Shown one piece after another: positions 12,547 to 21,385 of a DNA stretch of 27,588 nucleotides; position 1 is the first letter of the stretch, and each line of letters opens with the position of its first letter. Made by a program: the position numbers and the translations under genes. A model generated the notes under the pieces. It was not told the DNA's origin. It saw only the letters and a program-made list of their open reading frames with translations, and ran no database searches. The stretch is taken from NCBI GenBank assembly GCA_045594245.1, contig JAZNYG010000043.1, positions 1-27,588 of the forward strand. The letters are read 5' to 3'. The DNA is from UBA1189 sp045594245. GTDB lineage: Bacteria > Bacteroidota > Bacteroidia > Bacteroidales > Bacteroidaceae.

Positions 12547-15324
12547 ATGTCAAAACTATCACGACTATTTGTGAGTGTCGCCCTCGTCTTGGGCGGCATG
12601 GTTACCGTGAATGCTCAGCACACGGTGAAGGGTACGCTGGTAGATGCCGAGACACGGGAGCCGCTGGTGGCGGCCTCAGTGCAGGTGAAGGGCACTACCT
12701 CGGGCGTAGTAACGGATTTGGATGGACAGTTCTCCATCGAGTCAAAACAGGCGAAGCCTACATTGGTATTCAGCTACATCGGCTATCAAACGTTAGAGCA
12801 GAAGGCCAACAAGAGCAACATAGGCACTGTGGAACTGATGCCCGACGCCGTGGCTTTGGGCGACGTGGTCATCACACAGTCGGTGGCCATAGCACGCAAG
12901 ACTCCTGTGGCTCTCTCGACCCTCGACCCCGTATTCATTGAGGAGAAGATAGGTACGAAGGAGTTTCCCGAAATCTTGAAATCGACCCCGGGCGTATATG
13001 CCACAAAGGCTGGCGGCGGATTCGGTGACTCGAAAATCAACATGCGTGGTTTCCAGAGTGCCAACGTGGCTGTGATGGTCAACGGCGTGCCCATGAACGA
13101 TATGGAATGGGGCGGCTTGTACTGGAGCAACTGGATGGGACTGACCGACGTGACCCGCAGCATGCAGACTCAGCGCGGATTGGGAGCATCAAAGGTATCG
13201 GCTCCGTCAGTGGGTGGTTCCATCAACATCGTCACCAAGGGCCTCGAAGCCAAGAAGGGCGGTACGGCATCCTATGCCATGGGCAACGATGGTTATAACA
13301 AGATGCTCTTCAGCTTCTCTACCGGCCAGAACGACAAGGGATGGGCATTCTCGTTCCTCGGTTCGAAGACCTGGGGTGATGGCTACATCCAAGGTACCGA
13401 CTTTGAGGGTTACAACTACTTCGTGAACCTTTCGAAGCGCATTGGCCTCGACCATCAGTTGTCGTTCACTGCCTTCGGTGCTCCACAGAAGCACTACAAG
13501 CGCGACAACTACGATGGCCTCACCATCCAGGGATGGCAGCAAGTGGCCAACTACATGAAGGGCGACAGTCCCTACAAGTACAACCCTACCTACGGTTTCG
13601 GTCTCAATGGCGAGCGCAAGACCTCTTCATACAACGAATACCACAAGCCGCAGATTTCACTCAACCACCAGTGGCAAATCAATCACAAGTCATCGCTCAG
13701 CTCAGTGGCTTACGTGTCGATAGGCCGCGGTAACGGTTACTCTGGACAGGCCGTAAGCTCTACCCTGCGCAACTATTGGTATGGCTCGAGCGACGGTGTG
13801 CTCAACTTCAACACCATCAATGCTGCCGACTACGGCGACTACTTCTCAGGTGATGCGCTGAACCAAACCTACACCTTGCGTCATGCTGATGGTACCTTTG
13901 CCTACGACCAGATTCAGTTGATGAACCAGGCCAGTGAGGCGGGTGCGCTCATGGTGATGTCAAAGAACCCCAACTACCACAACTGGTACGGATTGGTATC
14001 GACCTACACCACCCAGATTGGCAAGTACATCGACTTCTACGGCGGTATCGACTACCGCTACTATAAGGGTACGCACAAGAACGTGCTCTCGGACCTCTAC
14101 AACGGTAAATTCTTCATCGACAGCAGCAGCCGGGCCGGTGTTGACCCCAAGAACAATGCAGCAGCGCTCAACCCCAACTGGGTGAACCAGAAGTTGCAGG
14201 TGGGCGACGTAGTATACCGCGACTACGACGGCTATGTGATGCAGGAGGGACTCTTCTTCCAGGCCGAATATAATAAGGATAAGCTGGCAGCCTTCGTTGC
14301 CGGTTCGCTCAACTACAACAACTACTGGCGCTACGACCGCTTCTATTACGATGCCGAGCACGCCAAGTCAGACGTAGTGAGCTTCTGGGGCTACACTGCC
14401 AAGGGTGGTGCCAACTACAACATCAACGACAACCACAACGTATTTGCCAATATCGGTTACATCAGCCGTGCCCCCTTCTACTCAGGCGGTGCTTTCCTGA
14501 GCGCATCGAACAGCAACTCTATCAACCCGAATGCTGTGAACGAGAAAATCTTCTCAGTAGAGGCTGGCTACGGTTTCCACAACAAATACCTCGACCTGCA
14601 CTTCAATGCCTACTTCACCAAGTGGATGGACAAGACCATGGCTCGCTCAAGCGCCATCGAATATGAGGACGGAACAGAAGATCGCATCAGCATCAACATG
14701 GAGGGCGTGGATGCCAAGCACATGGGTGTGGAGCTCGACTTCACTGCAAAGCCCACACGCTGGCTTGACATTACCGGTATGCTGTCAGTGGGCGACTGGA
14801 CCTGGGACAGCAACGCTACCGGATACTACTACAACTCACTGGGTCAGCCCGTGGCTAACGTAGGTAAGGGTACTCTCGCCTCTGCAGCCGGTGCCGAAGA
14901 CCATGCTTGGGCTAAGCTCAACCTCAAGGGAGTAAAGGTAGGTGGTTCGGCTCAGACAACAGCAGCCCTCGGTGCACGCGCCAAGATTACTCGCGACCTG
15001 AGTGCCGGACTTGACTACACCTACTATGGCAACAACTATGCAGACTTCTCTATCAGCACCAGCGACATCGCCTCTGGTCAGACCAAGAACTACACCACAC
15101 CTTGGATGATTCCTGCTGGCGGACAGTTTGACCTCAATGCTTCGTATCGATTCAACATCGGCAATTGTCGTGCCACCTTCATCGGAAACATCGACAACCT
15201 GTTCGATAACCTCTATATCGTAGATGCATACAGCCCCGTGGGCGACAACTCATGGCAGAAGGCCTACCGCGTATTCTATGCCTTCGGACGCACCTACTCA
15301 GTACGCTTGAAGATTAACTTCTAA
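12547..15324 (+). CDS. TonB-dependent outer-membrane receptor with N-terminal carboxypeptidase-regulatory-like domain
   Basis: This 925-residue outer-membrane receptor takes up a substrate using TonB/ExbBD energy. A signal peptide (cleavage after VNA, about residue 23) is followed by a CarboxypepD_reg-like beta-sandwich (VKGTLVDAETREPLVAASV ... SYIGYQTL, about 27-85), a short linker, and a plug domain (about 115-235) with N-M-R-G-F and MVNGVPMNDMEWGGLYWSNW. A 22-strand-type barrel rich in aromatic strands ends in YSVRLKINF with a terminal Phe, the usual assembly signal. It is a little shorter than typical SusC proteins and its partner gene is not a SusD, so it fits the FecA/CirA-like group of Bacteroidetes receptors better than a classic polysaccharide-utilization pair. 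The substrate cannot be read. A weak TATCTTCG at 12482-12489 may be its -7 element. Confidence 0.9.
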   Translation: MSKLSRLFVSVALVLGGMVTVNAQHTVKGTLVDAETREPLVAASVQVKGTTSGVVTDLDGQFSIESKQAKPTLVFSYIGYQTLEQKANKSNIGTVELMPDAVALGDVVITQSVAIARKTPVALSTLDPVFIEEKIGTKEFPEILKSTPGVYATKAGGGFGDSKINMRGFQSANVAVMVNGVPMNDMEWGGLYWSNWMGLTDVTRSMQTQRGLGASKVSAPSVGGSINIVTKGLEAKKGGTASYAMGNDGYNKMLFSFSTGQNDKGWAFSFLGSKTWGDGYIQGTDFEGYNYFVNLSKRIGLDHQLSFTAFGAPQKHYKRDNYDGLTIQGWQQVANYMKGDSPYKYNPTYGFGLNGERKTSSYNEYHKPQISLNHQWQINHKSSLSSVAYVSIGRGNGYSGQAVSSTLRNYWYGSSDGVLNFNTINAADYGDYFSGDALNQTYTLRHADGTFAYDQIQLMNQASEAGALMVMSKNPNYHNWYGLVSTYTTQIGKYIDFYGGIDYRYYKGTHKNVLSDLYNGKFFIDSSSRAGVDPKNNAAALNPNWVNQKLQVGDVVYRDYDGYVMQEGLFFQAEYNKDKLAAFVAGSLNYNNYWRYDRFYYDAEHAKSDVVSFWGYTAKGGANYNINDNHNVFANIGYISRAPFYSGGAFLSASNSNSINPNAVNEKIFSVEAGYGFHNKYLDLHFNAYFTKWMDKTMARSSAIEYEDGTEDRISINMEGVDAKHMGVELDFTAKPTRWLDITGMLSVGDWTWDSNATGYYYNSLGQPVANVGKGTLASAAGAEDHAWAKLNLKGVKVGGSAQTTAALGARAKITRDLSAGLDYTYYGNNYADFSISTSDIASGQTKNYTTPWMIPAGGQFDLNASYRFNIGNCRATFIGNIDNLFDNLYIVDAYSPVGDNSWQKAYRVFYAFGRTYSVRLKINF

Positions 15325-15347
15325 TACATATTAATATATTAAGGAAT

Positions 15348-17381
15348 ATGAACAAGAAATCATTATTATACATTGCCGCCGCGTTGGTGCTCTTCGGATG
15401 TGAAGACTACAACGAGCAGAACTTCGACGGCTACAAGGATTTGGCAGTGCCTACCGATGTCAAGTCTATCAACTACACCTTGAAGAAGGCCGACTATGCC
15501 GACCTATTCAAGCTCGCAGCGAACAAGGACGTAGCAACCAGTACTATCAAGCAGAACGAAGATGGTTCTCTCGACAGCACCATGTACGATGCATTCGAGG
15601 CCAATAAAAGCAACAACTACTTCACCGACCTCGTGCCTGCCGAGCTCTACCTTCCCGCCTTCTTGGCCGACAAGTGGAGCACAGCTACCGATGGTTCGTC
15701 GGCTATCATCACGGTGAACGAATTGGCTGAAGTTTCCGAACTGCACCAGCAGATTGCTCAAGCATATAGCTACGAGCTTTCAGAATACGACTATGAGATG
15801 GTATGGGAAGAGGGTGAAGGCTATGAGTTCTTCTGTCCTTCACGCCAAGCAAGCAAATACATGAACCGCATACTGAAAGACAACTTCGACGATGCCGAAG
15901 TGGGCGAAGTGGTTTTGGTAAGCTATGAATATGCTGAGAATGACCCTAATAGTGGTAATGGAGAGCAAGAAGACAGCGAAAAGAAATATGACACCATCAG
16001 TGAGATTATTGAAAATGGCGCTGGCGAGTACGAAGTAAAAGGCACTGTGGTGGGAACTTACGCTCGTGGTTGTTTGATAAACGACGGAACAGGCTATATT
16101 CTCTATTATGCCGGTTCGGCCACGACTGCCGCAGTTGGCAACGTTGTCACTATCAGTGGTGCAGTTACCGAATATGCTGGTTTGTGTCAGTTCGGCAACA
16201 CATCTACACTTACGGTGGTGTCAACAGAAAGCCAATTCACCTACCCCACTCCACGTGTATTGAGTGCTACTGACATGGATGCCATGCTTACAGCTCCTGC
16301 AATTGAATATGTAAGCTATACTGGTACTCTCACTATCAGTGGCTATTATTACAATGTAACTATCGATGGTGCAGAAACCGCTATCGGTAGCATCTCCTAC
16401 CCAGCTGAAGGATTGGTTGACGCTTCACTCGACGGACAGAAGGTGACCGTAACCGGCTATTTCATCGGTGTGAGCAGCGGTATGTACTTCAACACGATGG
16501 CAACCTCAGTAACAGCAGCCGATGCAGCAGCAACCGCTCCACGCCGTGCCGCAGCTACTGCCAATACCACCTCCGTGCTCGCCCTCTACCAATGGGACGG
16601 CACTACATGGAAGACCATTGATGCCGACGTGATACAGCCTGCAGAGTATGAGGCCATGGGCATGAAAGGCAGCATCAGCGACCCTGCCACATACATTCCC
16701 ATGTATCTGGAGAAGAACTATCCCTATGCCGTAAACAAGCAGGAGACCACACTGGTGTATTACAACAAGAGCAACAAACTCGTTGTAGAGAACTATATAT
16801 ATAATGGTAGCGAATGGACCAACACCGCTCTTGAAGAGGGTGTATACAACTTCAACCTCATCGATGGCCAGTGGGTATACAAGACCTTCAAGTGCGTACC
16901 TGTCAGCGAAGTTACTGAGAGCGGCATCTACGTCATGGTAGCCGACATCAAGGTTAACGAGGAGACAGGCGTTACCGAAGGACGCCTCTTCAGTCCGCTG
17001 GGAGAGAACAAGAACTACGGTTATATGCCCTATGCTAGCGTCACCATCAACGAAGAGGGTATCATAGAGGCTTGCGATGCAGCAGAGAACGCATTCCTCA
17101 CCGTTACTGCCGTAGAAGATGGATTCACCATGCAGGACAGCTATGGCCGCTACATCTATATGAAGGGCGATTACAACTCGTTCAACATCGGTACTGAGAT
17201 GGTACAGCCTGGCAGCAGTTGGCTATTCAACGTCAACGAGGATGGCACCTACAGCGTAACCAACACAATGAACGATAAGGTCATCATGTATGACACCCAA
17301 TATACTTCATACGGATGCTACCCTGCCAAGACTGATACACGTCTTTATGTAAACGTATTCAAGATGACAACAGAGGAATAG
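15348..17381 (+). CDS. Outer-membrane lipoprotein with two OB-fold-like domains, partner of the receptor
   Basis: This is a 677-residue lipoprotein, starting 23 bases after the receptor. The lipobox L-F-G-C18 is followed by E-D-Y, acidic residues compatible with surface export in Bacteroidetes. The N-terminal third (20-195) is of unknown fold. An acidic linker (SGNGEQEDSEKK) precedes two consecutive OB-like beta-barrels: about 212-290 (VKGTVVGTYARGCLINDGTG, then YILYY) and about 300-390 (VSYTGTLTISGYYYNVTIDG, then VTVTGYFIGV). Such YhcR-type OB domains occur in secreted Bacteroidetes proteins. After an A/T-rich hinge (APRRAAATANTTS) a strand-rich C-terminal region ends at a typical intrinsic terminator. 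It has no SusD-like helical repeats. It probably captures ligand for the receptor. Confidence 0.82.
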   Translation: MNKKSLLYIAAALVLFGCEDYNEQNFDGYKDLAVPTDVKSINYTLKKADYADLFKLAANKDVATSTIKQNEDGSLDSTMYDAFEANKSNNYFTDLVPAELYLPAFLADKWSTATDGSSAIITVNELAEVSELHQQIAQAYSYELSEYDYEMVWEEGEGYEFFCPSRQASKYMNRILKDNFDDAEVGEVVLVSYEYAENDPNSGNGEQEDSEKKYDTISEIIENGAGEYEVKGTVVGTYARGCLINDGTGYILYYAGSATTAAVGNVVTISGAVTEYAGLCQFGNTSTLTVVSTESQFTYPTPRVLSATDMDAMLTAPAIEYVSYTGTLTISGYYYNVTIDGAETAIGSISYPAEGLVDASLDGQKVTVTGYFIGVSSGMYFNTMATSVTAADAAATAPRRAAATANTTSVLALYQWDGTTWKTIDADVIQPAEYEAMGMKGSISDPATYIPMYLEKNYPYAVNKQETTLVYYNKSNKLVVENYIYNGSEWTNTALEEGVYNFNLIDGQWVYKTFKCVPVSEVTESGIYVMVADIKVNEETGVTEGRLFSPLGENKNYGYMPYASVTINEEGIIEACDAAENAFLTVTAVEDGFTMQDSYGRYIYMKGDYNSFNIGTEMVQPGSSWLFNVNEDGTYSVTNTMNDKVIMYDTQYTSYGCYPAKTDTRLYVNVFKMTTEE

Positions 17382-17413
17382 GCTATTATAAGGGAACTTT
17401 TATCCTAATCAAG

Positions 17414-17451
17414 AAAGTCATCAGACTATTCAAATAGTTTGATGACTTTTT
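17414..17451 (+). terminator. Intrinsic terminator after the receptor/lipoprotein pair
   Basis: The arms AAAGTCATCAGACTATT (17414-17430) and AATAGTTTGATGACTTT (17433-17449) form a 17-bp stem with one G-U pair, followed by T residues. It lies 32 bases after the lipoprotein stop. Confidence 0.85.
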
Positions 17452-17515
17452 CTATACAGTTTTAACCTATAAACAAAAGGCAAGGAGCACGCCTTACATA
17501 AAAGGGGATAAAGGC

Positions 17516-17546
17516 TTTGCATTGTTAAAAAGAATAGTTAACTTTG
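17516..17546 (+). promoter_or_regulatory. Promoter of galE
   Basis: TTTG (17516-17519), a 19-base spacer and TAACTTTG (17539-17546) match the -33 / -7 consensus exactly. The galE ATG is 38 bases further on. Confidence 0.75.
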
Positions 17547-17583
17547 CAACCAAGATACTAATTTTCTATAAACTAATACGAAT

Positions 17584-18600
17584 ATGAAAATCCTACTTAC
17601 TGGTGGTGCGGGCTTTATCGGAAGCCACACATTGATTGAACTCACAGAAGCTGGTCACGAGGCTGTAGTAGTTGACAACCTGGACAACTCGTCTCCCATT
17701 TCACTGAAGCGCGTAGCCAAGATTATTGGCAAGGAGGTGCCTTTCTATAAGGTAGACATCCGCGATCGTGAGGGTATGCAGAAGGTGTTTGATGAGCACA
17801 AGTTTGACGCTTGTATCCACTTTGCAGGCTTGAAGGCTGTAGGTGAAAGCTGTGTTAAGCCTCTCGAATACTACGAGAACAATATGAACGGTACATTCGT
17901 GCTGCTCGATGTGATGCGCAAGAATGGTTGCAAGAACATCATCTTCTCATCCAGTGCTACTGTATATGGTGATCCCGCTATCATCCCCATCACTGAGGAG
18001 TGCCCCAAAGGCCACTGTACAAATCCTTATGGACAGACCAAGTCGATGCTCGAAGAGGTGCTTATGGATGTTCAGAGAGCCGACAATGAGTGGAATGTGG
18101 TGTTGCTCCGCTACTTCAACCCCATCGGTGCTCACAAGAGCGGTACCATCGGCGAGAACCCCAACGGTATACCTAACAACTTGATGCCTTACATCACTCA
18201 GACAGCTGTAGGCCGTCGCGCTGAGCTCGGCGTATTCGGCAACGACTACGACACACACGATGGCACTGGCGTTCGTGACTATATCCACGTAGTTGACCTC
18301 GCTCGTGCTCACGTAGCAGCATTGAAGGCTATCGTTGCCAAGAAGGGCATCGCTATCTACAACATCGGTACTGGTCACGGATACTCTGTGCTCGATGTAG
18401 TGAAAGCATTTGAGAAAGCAAACGGTGTGCCCGTACCATACTCTATCAAGCCACGTCGCCCGGGCGATATCGCTACTTGTTACTGTAACCCAGCAAAGGC
18501 TGAGGCAGAATTGGGCTGGAAAGCTGAGTTCGGTATCGAAGAAATGTGCCGCGACAGCTGGAACTGGCAGAAGAACAATCCTAACGGATTTGAGGAGTAA
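17584..18600 (+). CDS. galE: UDP-glucose 4-epimerase
   Basis: This enzyme interconverts UDP-galactose and UDP-glucose (Leloir pathway) and supplies UDP-galactose for surface glycans. At 338 residues it has the normal length. The NAD-binding Rossmann motif T-G-G-A-G-F-I-G (6-13) opens the protein. D31-N-L-D-N-S follows strand 2 as in GalE, and F-S-S-S-A-T-V-Y-G (121-129) holds the catalytic Ser. Y149-G-Q-T-K153 is the short-chain dehydrogenase YxxxK pair, and the C-terminal substrate domain contains GVRDYIHVVDLARAH and the PRRPGDIA motif. It is a single-gene unit with its own promoter and terminator. GalE-like epimerases with other UDP-sugars as substrates cannot be excluded, but the sequence is canonical. 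Confidence 0.95.
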   Translation: MKILLTGGAGFIGSHTLIELTEAGHEAVVVDNLDNSSPISLKRVAKIIGKEVPFYKVDIRDREGMQKVFDEHKFDACIHFAGLKAVGESCVKPLEYYENNMNGTFVLLDVMRKNGCKNIIFSSSATVYGDPAIIPITEECPKGHCTNPYGQTKSMLEEVLMDVQRADNEWNVVLLRYFNPIGAHKSGTIGENPNGIPNNLMPYITQTAVGRRAELGVFGNDYDTHDGTGVRDYIHVVDLARAHVAALKAIVAKKGIAIYNIGTGHGYSVLDVVKAFEKANGVPVPYSIKPRRPGDIATCYCNPAKAEAELGWKAEFGIEEMCRDSWNWQKNNPNGFEE

Positions 18601-18628
18601 AGCGAACTCTTTATTATTCTAAACATAC

Positions 18629-18660
18629 AAAAAGTGAGCAGAAACCCTGCTCACTTTTTT
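18629..18660. terminator. Bidirectional terminator between galE and the clostripain gene
   Basis: The arms AAAAAGTGAGCAG and CTGCTCACTTTTT surround AAACC. T-tracts follow the stem on the plus strand and, by symmetry, on the minus strand. The site lies between two convergent genes, 28 bases from galE and 21 bases from the end of the leftward gene. Confidence 0.85.
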
Positions 18661-18681
18661 CATTTTATTCAGGCTTAAATA

Positions 18682-19923
18682 CTACCAGCCTGCCCTACTC
18701 CACCCCGCAGCTGTATACCAAGAAGTGGAACGAAACTTTTCATTCAGACTGGAATAAATGCTAACAGCTTGTGGAACATAGCAAGATACTCCACCATAAT
18801 TATCCAGGTCAATATCCTGCATTCGAGCATCATTAGAGTACCACCAAGCTGTAGACCTAGCATATGGAACCGCTCTATCAAATACATTCTTCCAACGAAG
18901 ATAATCCGCATCTTCAGCTATCAACCGCAACATATAGCCATTCATATCATAGAACTCTGGACGAATTCTACTAGATATCGGATAATAGCGCTGTATGCTC
19001 TCCATAGAAATACTCTGACGCTCGGGCACATACTTTATCACCATCTCGGCCGTAATGGCTGCCAAGTCATCAAGATAATCACAATCAATCACCGAGAGCG
19101 ACACGCCATAACGTTCAGAACCATCACCGTAAACACTTATTACATTTTCATTATATGCACTGTAGTATTCGTGGATAACACCCTCTGCATCAACTGGTAT
19201 CCTAAACAACGGCTTAACCATACGTTCATATGGAGCTCCTGGATTTGGAATCTCAGCAGGAGATGCTATGACATAACGAGCCACATGGCGTAATTCATAT
19301 GCGACTTCAACAGCTTGCATAAAACAGGCATCAAACATGATAAACTCAAAGCGAGGGAAATCTACTAAAACCTCAGCAACAGCATCAAGATCCATCTTCG
19401 ACCCGCTATTAGAGTAACTACTATTACGTTCATTATCTATACAGATGCTACGTTGCATAGGAGCCTTAGCAGGTAGCCACGCATCACCATGCGACCAGAA
19501 AATCAGTCCATAACTTTGCGAAGGAGAGTTTTCCGCAACCCATTCCATCACTAAATGCAGTGTTTCTGTATCTCCAGAATTATGCTCTTGCTCATAGCAA
19601 TGAAGTATCTTAGCTACTGGTCGACGACCATCCAGCTTCTCTACAGAAAGTATACGAGGCAGATCCGTATCATCAAGATACACAAGCAGACGACTATTCT
19701 TTGGGACATCTCCTGCCGCTTGTAGCATTTCGTCAATATCCTGTTGGTGAAAGTTACCACCTGAAAGACTATTCTCAGCAGCCATATACACCAATACCGT
19801 ACGGTCATATATCTGCGACTCCTCTTCCGAGCAAAACCAATTACACGATGTCATACCCAAGAGTATAAACATCGTGTACACATACCTTAATACAATGCCA
19901 TGAAGCTTCACGTCACTTGTCAT
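18682..19923 (-). CDS. Clostripain-family (peptidase C11) cysteine protease, lipoprotein
   Basis: This 413-residue protein has a lipoprotein signal L-G-M-T-S-C27 after a short hydrophobic stretch. The catalytic dyad of family C11 is visible: His145 in I-F-W-S-H-G and Cys200 in M-F-D-A-C-F. The conserved VLVYMAAENSL opening (43-53) is also typical. C11 enzymes cleave after Arg or Lys and are often self-activated. This one would be anchored in the envelope with its enzyme domain in the periplasm or on the surface. Its ATG overlaps the stop of the upstream gene in ATGA (19920-19923), so the two are translationally coupled. Substrate unknown. Confidence 0.9.
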   Translation of the reverse strand: MTSDVKLHGIVLRYVYTMFILLGMTSCNWFCSEEESQIYDRTVLVYMAAENSLSGGNFHQQDIDEMLQAAGDVPKNSRLLVYLDDTDLPRILSVEKLDGRRPVAKILHCYEQEHNSGDTETLHLVMEWVAENSPSQSYGLIFWSHGDAWLPAKAPMQRSICIDNERNSSYSNSGSKMDLDAVAEVLVDFPRFEFIMFDACFMQAVEVAYELRHVARYVIASPAEIPNPGAPYERMVKPLFRIPVDAEGVIHEYYSAYNENVISVYGDGSERYGVSLSVIDCDYLDDLAAITAEMVIKYVPERQSISMESIQRYYPISSRIRPEFYDMNGYMLRLIAEDADYLRWKNVFDRAVPYARSTAWWYSNDARMQDIDLDNYGGVSCYVPQAVSIYSSLNEKFRSTSWYTAAGWSRAGW

Positions 19924-20330
19924 TCTTTACGGAAGGAAAAAGCATCAGTACCTATCTGTTTAAGCAATACCTTCTTATTCTGACGATACTTGTTACGCAT
20001 CTTCAGATAGCGTTTTTCCAATTTATTCTTATTGTCCGAATAGATTACCGCACACGTCTGATTGATCTCGCCGAGCGTACCCTCCAGATACACCTTCATC
20101 TGCATCGAATAATAGGCGTAGTTCTGTATAGACGCGTCTTTATTGATAATGATGCTGTCGAGATACTGCACGTCGGTCATATACACTACCGAATCGTTAA
20201 AGTCGATGGACACACCATACATATACACACGCTTAGGTTCGTCAGCCTTGACCTTCTTCTCCTTGGGAGCCGCGAAGGACGAGAGCAGCACGATGCCCAA
20301 CAAGCCAAACAAAAACTTCAACTTTCTCAT
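19920..20330 (-). CDS. Small secreted protein of unknown function, coupled to the clostripain gene
   Basis: This is a 136-residue protein with an N-terminal signal peptide (basic MRKLK, then FLFGLLGIVLLSSFAA). The mature part begins PKEKKVKADE, followed by strand-like segments (RVYMYGVSIDFNDSVVYMTD and QYLDSIII) and a basic helical tail (KRYLKMRNKYRQNKKVLLKQ). It resembles small secreted Bacteroidales hypotheticals that sit beside C11 proteases, but I cannot name a family. It starts 26 bases after the rpoD stop and overlaps the protease gene by four bases, so co-transcription with both is likely. A role as a propeptide, inhibitor or partner of the protease is speculation. Confidence 0.78.
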   Translation of the reverse strand: MRKLKFLFGLLGIVLLSSFAAPKEKKVKADEPKRVYMYGVSIDFNDSVVYMTDVQYLDSIIINKDASIQNYAYYSMQMKVYLEGTLGEINQTCAVIYSDNKNKLEKRYLKMRNKYRQNKKVLLKQIGTDAFSFRKE

Positions 20331-20356
20331 ACGCGCGTACCTTAATTATATAAGAG

Positions 20357-21217
20357 TTATCCCAAATATGACTTTAACAACTTGCTGCGCGAGTTCTGAC
20401 GGAGGCGACGGATAGCCTTCTCCTTAATCTGACGAACACGCTCACGAGTGAGTCCAAACTTATCGCCAATCTCCTCCAAGGTCATTTCCTGTGTACCGAT
20501 ACCGAAGAACATCTGCAGGATTTCCTTCTCACGGTCGGTCAGCGTAGAGAGAGCGCGGTCGATCTCGGTAGAGAGCGATTCGCTCACCAATGAGCGGTCG
20601 GCCATAGGAGAGTCATCGTTCACAAGCACGTCGAGCAAACTGTTGTCCTCACCATCCACGAAGGGGGCATCCACAGAGATATGACGGCCCGAAACCTTTA
20701 AGGTATCGGCAATCTTGTCTACGGGTATATCGAGCTCGTCGGCCAACTCCTCGGCTGAGGGGCGACGCTCGTTCTCTTGCTCAAACTTAGAGAAGGCCTT
20801 GCTAATCTTGTTTAACGAACCTACCTGGTTGAGAGGCAGACGCACGATACGAGCTTGCTCGGCCAAGGCCTGAAGGATCGACTGACGAATCCACCATACG
20901 GCATAACTGATGAACTTAAAACCACGAGTCTCATCGAACTTCTCCGCTGCCTTAATCAAGCCCAAGTTACCTTCGTTAATCAAGTCGGGGAGGCTCAATC
21001 CCTGATTCTGATATTGCTTGGCTACCGACACCACGAAGCGCAAGTTTGCACGGGTCAGTTTCTCCAACGCAGCACGGTCACCTTTACGGATGCGTTGAGC
21101 GAGCTCTACCTCCTCATCTACAGTAATCAACTCTTCACGACCAATTTCTTGAAGGTACTTATCCAACGAAGCGCTCTCGCGATTGGTAATACTCTTTGTA
21201 ATTTTAAGCTGTCTCAT
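20357..21217 (-). CDS. rpoD: Primary RNA polymerase sigma factor, short Bacteroidetes type
   Basis: This is a 286-residue housekeeping sigma factor that lacks the long region 1.1 and non-conserved region of the E. coli protein, as is normal in Bacteroidetes. Region 1.2 lies around 18-50 and region 2 at about 54-123, with DLINEGNLGLIKAAEKFD then FKFISYAVWWIRQSI for core binding and -10 recognition. Region 3 (135-210) contains LPLNQV and RRPSAEELADEL. Region 4 has the helix-turn-helix TLEEIGDKFGLTRERVRQIK (about 246-265). It is expected to read the -33 / -7 promoters found throughout this window. Two envelope genes follow it closely on the same strand. Confidence 0.95.
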   Translation of the reverse strand: MRQLKITKSITNRESASLDKYLQEIGREELITVDEEVELAQRIRKGDRAALEKLTRANLRFVVSVAKQYQNQGLSLPDLINEGNLGLIKAAEKFDETRGFKFISYAVWWIRQSILQALAEQARIVRLPLNQVGSLNKISKAFSKFEQENERRPSAEELADELDIPVDKIADTLKVSGRHISVDAPFVDGEDNSLLDVLVNDDSPMADRSLVSESLSTEIDRALSTLTDREKEILQMFFGIGTQEMTLEEIGDKFGLTRERVRQIKEKAIRRLRQNSRSKLLKSYLG

Positions 21218-21258
21218 TTCGAAAAATACGTATTTCAGTCAATAAACCAAATTAGCTG

Positions 21259-21291
21259 CAAATTTAGCGCTTTTTTTTTACATATTCGCAA
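21259..21291 (-). promoter_or_regulatory. Probable promoter of rpoD
   Basis: Minus-strand TAAATTTG (21259-21266) is an exact -7 motif. TTG (21289-21291) lies 22 bases further upstream, slightly longer than usual, with a nine-base A tract in the spacer. The start codon is about 42 bases downstream. Confidence 0.55.
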
Positions 21292-21313
21292 TCCCACAAC
21301 GAAAAATACTTGT

Positions 21314-21359
21314 AAAAGTATCGGTGGTTTCTCTTTTTTACGAAAAACCACCGACTTTT
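21314..21359 (-). terminator. Terminator of the degQ-like gene
   Basis: The stem CGGTGGTTT (21322-21330) with AAACCACCG (21345-21353) extends outward to AAAAGT/ACTTTT and is followed by TTTT on the minus strand. It lies 27 bases past the protease stop. Confidence 0.7.
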
Positions 21360-21385
21360 ATAGTTTATTAGGAAGCTATCCTGTG

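Noticed and set aside
15348..17381. SusD-type partner for the TonB receptor
   Set aside because: The protein is strand-rich with OB-like domains and lacks the helical repeat pattern and typical motifs of SusD.
17584..18600. A polysaccharide-utilization locus reading across receptor, lipoprotein, galE, manC and xylA
   Set aside because: The genes have separate promoters and terminators and different orientations, and there are no glycoside hydrolases or SusD, so they are independent units.
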